A DNA stretch of 64,000 bases. It comes from an uncultured Clostridia bacterium (lineage in GTDB: Bacteria > Bacillota > Clostridia > TANB77 > CAG-508). Below the pieces are notes generated by a model, which saw only the letters and a program-made list of their open reading frames with translations, was not told the origin of the DNA and made no database searches. Each line of letters opens with the position of its first letter. Within the stretch, counting starts at the first letter, position 1. Of this stretch, positions 56,243 through 64,000 are shown piece by piece. Where the stretch lies: positions 20,149-84,148 of the forward strand of contig CANRKJ010000004.1 in the NCBI GenBank assembly GCA_947631185.1. Direction: 5' to 3'. The position numbers and the translations under genes are program-made.

Positions 56243-57124
56243 TTATATACTCATTTTAATTACTAAATAATTATTTCTATATATTGCTTCAATTTTGCCA
56301 CCACTTAAATCTACTAATTGTTTAGCAATAGATAAACCTATTCCATTAGATTTTTTTGCATTTCTTACTGTATAATATCTATTAAATATTTTTTCTACAC
56401 TTACTTTATCTAATTTATCTGTTTTGTTTGAAAACTCTATTGTACCATTATTATACATTTTTACATTAAAATCTTGCTGACTATATTTTATAGCATTAGA
56501 AATGATATTTTCAAAAATTCTTTTCAAATTATTTTCATTTAATAACCTAATTACTTTGTCTTGGCATATATCTATATTAGGACTAATATTTTGTTCTCTA
56601 AATAAACTATAAAAACCAGCAATAGAATCCTCTAAAACATCATTTATACATACATTATCTTTTTTCATTTCTTGTTCAATATCTAAACTTTTAGAATAAT
56701 TAAAGAGTTGCTCTGTTAGTTCAGTCAAGGCATTTACTTTTGTATCAATAATTTTTAAATATTTTTTCTGCTTTTCAGTAAGCTCATCATTATTCATTAA
56801 ATCAAGATAACATTTTATGCTAGTTAAAGGTGTTCTTAAATCATGTGAAATATTTGTTATTGATGATTTTAATTCCTGATTTCCATTTTTATATTCTATT
56901 TCTAATTTACGAAGTTGTTTTAAATTTTCATTAAGTATATTAGATAAATTTATTAAGCTTTTATCATTTGTATTATTTGTAATTAAATTATTAGTATCTG
57001 ATTTTAAAATGTTTGAAAAAGAATTTCCAATATTTCTAATCTCATTTTTCATTATAAAAACTTTTATTATTAGAAATAGTAAAAAAGCCAAAACAATTAA
57101 AAACATATAAAACCAGATACTCAT
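56243..57124 (-). CDS. Sensor histidine kinase
   Basis: ISHDLRTPLTSIKCYLDLM, NIISNAIKYS, GIGLSIAKQLVDLSGG. Confidence 0.95.
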   Translation of the reverse strand: MSIWFYMFLIVLAFLLFLIIKVFIMKNEIRNIGNSFSNILKSDTNNLITNNTNDKSLINLSNILNENLKQLRKLEIEYKNGNQELKSSITNISHDLRTPLTSIKCYLDLMNNDELTEKQKKYLKIIDTKVNALTELTEQLFNYSKSLDIEQEMKKDNVCINDVLEDSIAGFYSLFREQNISPNIDICQDKVIRLLNENNLKRIFENIISNAIKYSQQDFNVKMYNNGTIEFSNKTDKLDKVSVEKIFNRYYTVRNAKKSNGIGLSIAKQLVDLSGGKIEAIYRNNYLVIKMSI

Positions 57125-57136
57125 AAAAACACCTTT

Positions 57137-57961
57137 CTATTTTAATTCTTTTTTATTAAATAAAATAATTCCTAATCCAGAAAATATTATTATAAATCCC
57201 AAAGAATATATTGGAAATATTTTTAAATCTAAACTACTTTTTCCTGTAATTTGAAACATTTGACCTGCTGGATTAATATCAAGCAAAGTTTGATATATTT
57301 TTCTTTGTGTTTCATTTGAATATTTAGAGTTTTTTTCTTCAATCATCTCCATTTCTCCATTTGCAAACCTTTCTGTTTGTATGTATTCTGGTATATTTAA
57401 ATTAGCAACACAAAAGCCAGCAATCATTAACAAGCCAAATGCTAACATAATGTTTACCATTGTTGTCATTGTTTTATTTGAAATTACCATTTCTATTAAT
57501 GTAAATATACTTGAATAAGCAATTTCTGCCATAAAAATACAGCCTAATAGCATTAGTAGCCTTGATAGTTTGATAGTTATCTCGCCAAATATAGGTATTC
57601 CAACTATTGCTATTATTATAATAAATAGAATATATGAAAATAAACTTGTAATACTTGTAATAATTAAATTTGATAAATATATATTTGATCTTTTATGACC
57701 TATGCTAATTTTATTTCTTATTGCACCATTTGAATATTCTGCTTCTAAAAATAAACTAGTAAAAATTGCAATTACAAATACTATTATTGTAGAATATTTT
57801 AGCATAAGCTGTTCTGTTAATATAACTTCTCCATATTCTTTCTTATTATAATATTGTGTAAAAACAATTGCCAGTGCTAATCCTACAGTAAATATCATTA
57901 ACATACAAAATAATTTATTTTTTCTTAATCTTGCAAAACCTGCATTTAATAAATTAATCAT
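57137..57961 (-). CDS. ABC-2 type transporter permease
   Basis: Six hydrophobic segments; FLEAEYSNGAIRNKISIGHKR. Confidence 0.85.
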   Translation of the reverse strand: MINLLNAGFARLRKNKLFCMLMIFTVGLALAIVFTQYYNKKEYGEVILTEQLMLKYSTIIVFVIAIFTSLFLEAEYSNGAIRNKISIGHKRSNIYLSNLIITSITSLFSYILFIIIIAIVGIPIFGEITIKLSRLLMLLGCIFMAEIAYSSIFTLIEMVISNKTMTTMVNIMLAFGLLMIAGFCVANLNIPEYIQTERFANGEMEMIEEKNSKYSNETQRKIYQTLLDINPAGQMFQITGKSSLDLKIFPIYSLGFIIIFSGLGIILFNKKELK

Positions 57962-57984
57962 TTTTTATCCTATTCCTTTCTAAA

Positions 57985-58897
57985 TTATAAATTTGTTTGA
58001 CCAAGTAAATTCATATAATAACTTTCTAGTGATTCTTCTTGTTCGTGAATATCATCTAATAATAAATTATTCCTTAATATCTCATTTATAAAATTTAATA
58101 AATTATGTTCCCCATATACATTTATTGTTTTATTATCTATTACCTCATAAGAAATGTTATTTTCTTCAAAATATTTAATAAAATCATCTTGATTATTTAC
58201 TGTTAATATAAATTTATGTTTTAATTTTTTTGACAATTCATCACTACTTATTTCTCTAATAATAGTACCATTATCTAAAAAACCATAATGTGTTGCTATT
58301 TTTGATAACTCATCTAAATAATGACTAGAAATCAAAATAGTAATTCTTTTTTCTTTATTCAATTTTAAAATTAATTCTCTTATCTCAATAATTCCTTGTG
58401 GGTCAAGACCATTTATAGGCTCGTCCAAAATTAAAAAATCTGGATTATTAGCAAGAGCTACGGCAATTCCTAATCTTTGTCTCATTCCGAAGAGAAAAAT
58501 CTTTAGCCTTTTTATTACCTGTTTTATCTAATCCAACTAATTTTAATAAATTATCAATATCTTCTAAATTTGACATACCTACTAATTTGTATTGTATTAT
58601 TAAATTATCTCTAGCAGACATTTCTCCATAAATAGCAGGAGTTTCAATAATCGCACCTATTCTATTCCTAACTTTCGTTATTTCAGGACTGCTATTCTTA
58701 ACGCCATAAATAGTATAACTTCCACTTGTTGGTTTTTGCAATCCACATATAATTCTAATAAGAGTTGTTTTTCCTGCACCATTTTTTCCAATAAGACCAT
58801 ATATACTACCTTTTTCAATATGAATGTTGGCATAATTTAATGCTTTAAAATCTTTGTACTTTTTTTCAAGATTATTTGTTTCTAAAATTATTTCCAT
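57985..58897 (-). CDS. ABC transporter ATP-binding protein, encoded in two frames joined by a +1 shift at CGG (58487-58489)
   Basis: 58897-58490 (136 codons) joined by skipping C58489 to 58488-57985 gives ...[40 protein letters not shown]..., about 303 aa with an intact signature motif. Confidence 0.93.
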
Positions 58898-58979
58898 ACC
58901 TCTTCTCCTTTCATATACTCATTATAATAAATAAATGTTAAGAAAATTGTTAAGGAAATTGTTAAAATTTTGTTAAGAT

Positions 58980-59645
58980 TTATTCTTTAATTTTAAAACC
59001 TATTCCCCAAATAGATTCAATATATTCATTTTCTGTATAATTTCTAATTTTCTTTCTTAAATTACTTATATGAACTCTCATAGAATTTTCATCACAATCT
59101 TCTGTATCAACACTAATTAAATCAAGCAATTTATTCTTTGTAATTACTTGTGTTGGATTTAAAAGTAATTGTTTTAATATTGCATATTCTGTTTTGGTTA
59201 AACTTATCCTTTTACTACAAACTAAAAGTGTACGATTATCATTTAATAATTCTAATTCTTTATATTTTAATATTCTAGGAGATTTAACTTTAGGTCTTAA
59301 TTGTACTTCAATTCGCGCTAACAACTCCTTACTATCAAATGGCTTTGTTATATAATCACAAGCACCTGCCATCAAACAATTAACTTTATCCTCACTAGAT
59401 ATTTTTGCAGAAAGTACAATTATTGGTGTATCATTTACTTTTTCAATTATTTTCTCGCCATTTATTGCAGGAAGCATTAAGTCTAATAATATTAAGTCAT
59501 ATTTTTCCTTTTCTAATAAAAGCATAGCTTCAGTACCAGAATAAGCATTATATGTTTTATAATTTGCCTCTTGCAATAATTCTTCTAAAGCACTATGAAT
59601 GCTAACATCATCTTCAACAATTAAAATTTTTTTCATCATAACCAC
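58980..59645 (-). CDS. OmpR-family response regulator
   Basis: KKILIVEDDVSIHSAL, LLDLMLPAING, winged helix. Confidence 0.95.
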   Translation of the reverse strand: MVMMKKILIVEDDVSIHSALEELLQEANYKTYNAYSGTEAMLLLEKEKYDLILLDLMLPAINGEKIIEKVNDTPIIVLSAKISSEDKVNCLMAGACDYITKPFDSKELLARIEVQLRPKVKSPRILKYKELELLNDNRTLLVCSKRISLTKTEYAILKQLLLNPTQVITKNKLLDLISVDTEDCDENSMRVHISNLRKKIRNYTENEYIESIWGIGFKIKE

Positions 59646-59714
59646 CTTTAATATTTGCTACAGATAATTTTATAATTACTTGACTATTTATATAATACAG
59701 AAAGTAAGTTGTAA

Positions 59715-60140
59715 TTATTCTAAATATTTAAACACCTGCTCTGGATATATTTTTAATTCCTTATTTTTAAACTTATTTATATCTATCCACATTGCATCAG
59801 TTTCACTATTATCATCAATTATATGATATTTTTCCTTATAATCTTTATCACTTATATTAACATTATAAAACAATATTAATTCATGTGCATTTTTTCCATT
59901 ATAAGTGAATATGTTTTCAGCAATACCTAAAAATTCTCCTACACTTATATCTATATTAAGTTCTTCTTTAAATTCTCTTTTTAATGCTTCTTTACTATCT
60001 TCTAAAAATTCAATGCCTCCTCCTATACTTCTATAAAATACTTCATTTTTTACTTCATCATATCCTTCACTAACTAATATTTTGTTTTCTTTTTTTACTA
60101 TACCTAGAACAATAGGCCTTATTTCTTTAAATTTATCCAT
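59715..60140 (-). CDS. NUDIX hydrolase
   Basis: GGGIEFLEDSKEALKREFKEELN Nudix box. Confidence 0.93.
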   Translation of the reverse strand: MDKFKEIRPIVLGIVKKENKILVSEGYDEVKNEVFYRSIGGGIEFLEDSKEALKREFKEELNIDISVGEFLGIAENIFTYNGKNAHELILFYNVNISDKDYKEKYHIIDDNSETDAMWIDINKFKNKELKIYPEQVFKYLE

Positions 60141-60508
60141 ATCTTATTATCTCCTCTCTATAAAATTTATATCATAAATTAAATATAGTAATATTACTGA
60201 ATAATTTACCTTCCAATGCAAAATATTCATTTTAACTTCACCATCTTTTAACGTTTTATATTTTTTAAATCCGTTTGGCAATATTTCAATTTTTTGTAAT
60301 TTATTTTTTAATTTATCCCAAAAACCTCCTACTAAGCTACCTTAATAATATTGTTAAAATTATATAATATAAGATAGATGATTTCAATCATCAAATATTG
60401 TATTTTTGAAACACAATACTTTAGCTACACTCCAAATATAAATTCTAAATAATATAATTCATTTTCTTAAAAAAATAACAGAGAAGTAATACTTCTCTGT
60501 CTAAAGAA

Positions 60509-60904
60509 TTATTTTTTTGTTTCTTCAAATCCATTTAACTCATTCATAATCATTCGGGATATTTTAGGTCCAATATAATCTAATAACTGTAGACGAGCCT
60601 CAGGAGTTGAATATTTCAAATTATCTCTTTTGGTCATATGCTCACATCTGTCTTTTATATTTTGTAATCCTGAAAAATCACCTTCCAAAAAACGATAAAG
60701 TTCAGAAAGTCGAGTTATCCCAGCATGATTAAAAACCCGTTTGTATTTTTTTGCAAAATCAAACAAATCAATTATTAATGGATCCTCAAAATTCATTTTT
60801 TCCGTCTCGAGCTCTTTTATTTCATTTTGAAGAAGCTCTATTTTTTGTTTCCGCTCTGCAATTTCTGCTTCGAGCTTTTTAATTCTTTCTACATCTGCTT
60901 TCAT
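60509..60904 (-). CDS. Hypothetical 131-aa protein with coiled-coil N-terminus; contains two in-frame CGG codons read as Arg
   Basis: Intact ORF; CGG at 60851-60853 (codon 18) and 60737-60739 (codon 56); codons such as GAG CTC GAG ACG and CGA look atypical for the window. Confidence 0.7.
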   Translation of the reverse strand: MKADVERIKKLEAEIAERKQKIELLQNEIKELETEKMNFEDPLIIDLFDFAKKYKRVFNHAGITRLSELYRFLEGDFSGLQNIKDRCEHMTKRDNLKYSTPEARLQLLDYIGPKISRMIMNELNGFEETKK

Positions 60905-61008
60905 AGCAAGTCCTCCTTGATGGTATTATAGTGTTATTATTATATCATAAATTTACATAAAATACAAATTTTTTACAATAAATATTTTTTTATCACTATA
61001 AAGTGAAA

Positions 61009-62037
61009 TTACTTGCAAATTTTGTATATTAATTCTTTATATTGATTAACTAAATTATTATAACTATATTCTGATATATTCTCATTCACTTCATGTGCAG
61101 TAATAGGTCCTGTTCCTAAAATAATTCGCTTTGAATTTTTAACTTTACCAGCTTCTGTCATAAAATTCGTAGTCTTTTTTTCTTTTATAAATTCTATATC
61201 ATCAAAAAAAGGTTCAATTAATTCAATTATATTAATTTCAGCTTTATACTTATAAGATAAACTATTCATTTTCTTAATTATTTTTTCTATATGATTTTTA
61301 TTAGCAATGCGAAAATCTATACTTATTTCACAATAAGCTGATACTGAATTTCTTGCACTTCCTCCATTCATTGTTCCTACATTCATTGTAGTATAAGGGA
61401 TTTCATAAGAATTATTTTCATCAACTTTTATTTCATTATTATAAAATTCATCTAATTCATATAAAAACTTAACAGCATTCATATTAGCACTTATACCTTT
61501 TGCAGGATTACTAGAATGTACTTTAATACCTTTAAAATTTACTACACATTCAATTAATCCCTTATGTCCACAATATACTTCATTATTTGTAGGTTCTCCA
61601 AAGATTATATATTCTGGAAAAATTTCATTATTATTAACTAATTCATTAACACCACCAAATCCAATTTCTTCATCATAAGTAAAATATAATTTCATTCCAT
61701 TTTTCAATTCACTAAAATTTATAAGAGATATAGCATCTAGCATTGCTGATATTCCACCTTTCATATCACAAACGCCTAATCCATATATATGATTATCTTT
61801 AATTATTAAATCAAATGGATTTTTAAATTCTTCTATATATTCTACTGTATCAGTATGACCTAAAAAACCTAATTTAGGATTTTCTCCAATGCTCATAATT
61901 AAAACCTTTGTCTTATACTCTGTTTTAAACCCTAAATTTTTTAAATAATTTTCTATATAATTAATTATTTCTTTATTTTGATTATCTTTTATTGTATTAA
62001 AACTTACCAAATCTTTTAATATTTTATAATTTCCCAT
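61009..62037 (-). CDS. M20-family metallopeptidase/deacylase (ArgE/DapE-like)
   Basis: LGFLGHTDTV, GVCDMKGGISAML, YDEEIGFGG, FGEPT. Confidence 0.93.
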   Translation of the reverse strand: MGNYKILKDLVSFNTIKDNQNKEIINYIENYLKNLGFKTEYKTKVLIMSIGENPKLGFLGHTDTVEYIEEFKNPFDLIIKDNHIYGLGVCDMKGGISAMLDAISLINFSELKNGMKLYFTYDEEIGFGGVNELVNNNEIFPEYIIFGEPTNNEVYCGHKGLIECVVNFKGIKVHSSNPAKGISANMNAVKFLYELDEFYNNEIKVDENNSYEIPYTTMNVGTMNGGSARNSVSAYCEISIDFRIANKNHIEKIIKKMNSLSYKYKAEINIIELIEPFFDDIEFIKEKKTTNFMTEAGKVKNSKRIILGTGPITAHEVNENISEYSYNNLVNQYKELIYKICK

Positions 62038-62434
62038 AATATTTACCTCTTTTCAGCAATATTAGCAATTTTTAAATATTTTTTCGTCATCTAACACTAA
62101 AACATTCATTTTTTCTTCTTTTACCTAACCTATTATATTTTAACATAAAATAATTATTATTTTTATTGCTAAAGATAAATGTAAGAAAAAGTTAAGTCTT
62201 TCTTAAGGCTTCTTTAGAATATAAATCCAATCATTTAGTTATAATTAAAAAAATCGAAGGTATTTTATAAAAAGGACCCTAAGAAAAAGCTAAATATAAA
62301 AAGAATTATCTATTTATTATTTTTATAACTTTTATAAATTTTCTTATTAAAAATATAATATTATTCTATGAATGATTTTTTTATTCTTTAGAAAATGCTT
62401 TACGAAATTCTTTGTATGATTTAGTTTTTTATAT

Positions 62435-62989
62435 TCATGATAAAATATATATCCATCCCGGTTGCCAATTTTTTGTTTTTCTCCAATCTTGACTAATTGC
62501 TTGTTTCCATGTAATATTTTTTGTAATTACATCTAAGGCTAACTGAGGTGCCTTGTGTGCAACTATAGCTATCGTCTTTCCATTATAGTTTTCTAATAAA
62601 TAATTACAAAAATCTCTTAACCTTTTTTCAACATCTCTCAAAGATTCTCCATTAGGAAATTTATTATTAATATGTTCTTCATATTTTACCAAAGAATTAT
62701 CTTTTCCATTTAAGTCTCCATAATTACATTCTCTAATTCTTTTATCGTGTAATATTTCTTTTGTTTCTTTAAAAATATATTCTGCTGAATCAATGGCTCT
62801 CTTTAAGTCAGAACTAATAACTAAATCTATTTCATCTAAATTTATTTGATTTTTTAAATCAGTGATTTGCTTTTTTCCTTTTTCACTTAGTTCACCTGAT
62901 TTCCAACCTGTAGCCTTATGCTCTATATTATCTGTTGTTGTCCCATGAACAAAATAAATAATTTTGACTGCCATATCTAATCCTTTCAT
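62435..62989 (-). CDS. Histidine phosphatase family protein
   Basis: YFVHGTTTDN (variant of RHGxT), LSEKGKKQ, VISSDLKRAIDSAE, AIVAHKAPQ. Confidence 0.8.
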   Translation of the reverse strand: MKGLDMAVKIIYFVHGTTTDNIEHKATGWKSGELSEKGKKQITDLKNQINLDEIDLVISSDLKRAIDSAEYIFKETKEILHDKRIRECNYGDLNGKDNSLVKYEEHINNKFPNGESLRDVEKRLRDFCNYLLENYNGKTIAIVAHKAPQLALDVITKNITWKQAISQDWRKTKNWQPGWIYILS

Positions 62990-63100
62990 TCATTATTTAA
63001 TAATTTTGAAAAATCTTTCATTTTAAAGGATTCTTTGCCCAAATAGGTATATTTCCTTTTCCAAATATATTTGCTTTATCAAATTCTTCTTTATTCATCT

Positions 63101-63739
63101 TTAGCTATCTTCTCTAACACATAATGGTAACTCATTATCTTTAGTTATTTTATATACATCTTCCAGAATTTCTTTCAAACATGGTAGAGTAATTGATTCA
63201 GCGCCTTTAATATATTTTGAATTTAAGCCATAACTTCCTGCTTGTAAAATACATTCTAATTTATCAACCTGTTTTATAAAATCTGCTTCTTCTGATTCCT
63301 TATTTTCATACTCTAACCATAATTCTTTGAAATCATTATCAAATTCTATGCTATTTAATAATTCATCAACTGCTCTTTCTTCTAATTTATGTTTTTCTTC
63401 TTTTGTAACTTGATTTGGTATAAGGTCTCCTGCATATATTTCCCCTAACTCATGTATCATCGCTAATTTCATACATTTTTCTATATTTAATTCTAAATCA
63501 TATTTTTCTATAATGGACATTGCTAGCATTGTTACTGACCAACTATGGTCTGCAACAGATTCAACTTTATTTTCATATTTCATTCCAAGCAAACTTGTTA
63601 ACCATCCTTGTCTATATATATTTTTTAAATGTGTAAATTGATAATATAATTTTAGAATGTCATTATTAACAATTGTTTTATATTTATTATATGGATTTTG
63701 ATTCTTTACAAAATTACAATTTTTTTCATCCTTTAGCAT
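63101..63739 (-). CDS. HD-domain hydrolase (YfbR/HDDC2-like)
   Basis: VESVADHSWSVTMLAM, MIHELGEIYAGDL. Confidence 0.9.
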   Translation of the reverse strand: MLKDEKNCNFVKNQNPYNKYKTIVNNDILKLYYQFTHLKNIYRQGWLTSLLGMKYENKVESVADHSWSVTMLAMSIIEKYDLELNIEKCMKLAMIHELGEIYAGDLIPNQVTKEEKHKLEERAVDELLNSIEFDNDFKELWLEYENKESEEADFIKQVDKLECILQAGSYGLNSKYIKGAESITLPCLKEILEDVYKITKDNELPLCVREDS

Positions 63740-63928
63740 ATTTCTTACCTTTCATAAATTACTATTTTCAAGTTAGCATTATAATATAAATACAAGAAAT
63801 TATCAATTGGTAATTTAATTTCTCTTGATTTAAAAACTTCATTCATTTTTTTCGCATTTTCAACTCCAACATATCTCCAATAACTTTTGTTATATCTTCT
63901 TTTCAAATTTATTTTTATATTATAGTTT

Positions 63929-64000
<72 letters not shown>

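Noticed and set aside
16710-58897. Explaining the five frame breaks as random sequencing or assembly indels
   Set aside because: They are not in homopolymers, all fall on in-frame CGGR, and the same tetranucleotides out of frame (TCGGA, GCGGA, ACGGA) elsewhere carry no indels. Raw reads are still needed to exclude this fully.
16710-58897. CGG as a reassigned sense codon (e.g. Trp or Gln, as reported in some other bacteria)
   Set aside because: Simple reassignment does not restore frame; all five sites need exactly one nucleotide skipped, and the ABC signature motif indicates Gly.
60200-60370. Short minus-strand coding-like stretch (GSLVGGFWDKLKNKLQKIEILPNGFKKYKTLKDGEVKMNILHW)
   Set aside because: No start/RBS and no recognisable family; may be a gene remnant but support is too weak to annotate.

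Overview
This is a low-GC (AT-rich) Bacillota-type window with about 60 convincing CDSs, nearly all on the minus strand. I saw no tRNA, rRNA or CRISPR array. Core content includes rpmE, rpmF, ymdB-like, pyrB, dxs, ylmH-like, a CobW GTPase, holA, an RluA-family synthase, clpX-clpP-tig, pyrH, rny, pfkA, rpmB, nth, htpG, mntP and an S1-domain protein. It also contains a divergent plus-strand ClpA/C-like unfoldase, GH25/LysM lysozymes, a UvrX-YolD pair, a BceRSAB-like module and a second two-component/ABC module. The right edge carries the 3' end (domains V-VI) of a group II intron. The main finding is recoding. Five unrelated genes (holA, mntP, a yolD-like gene, a bceB-like permease and an ABC ATPase) are each broken by exactly one extra nucleotide. 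In all five, the break is an in-frame CGG codon followed by A or G. Skipping the C and reading GGA/GGG (Gly) restores a full-length protein; in the ABC ATPase the restored Gly falls in the signature motif ([10 protein letters not shown]). Roughly 40 out-of-frame CGG trinucleotides in other CDSs cause no disruption. This suggests a CGG-dependent +1 frameshift or CGGR four-base decoding as Gly, possibly linked to an unassigned CGG codon. Five other in-frame CGG codons, in three genes, must be read as Arg without a shift, which limits the model. Other points of interest are an adenosine deaminase fused to a C-terminal Rossmann/SLOG-like region, two large coiled-coil orphan proteins, and three tandem G-rich palindromic repeats.
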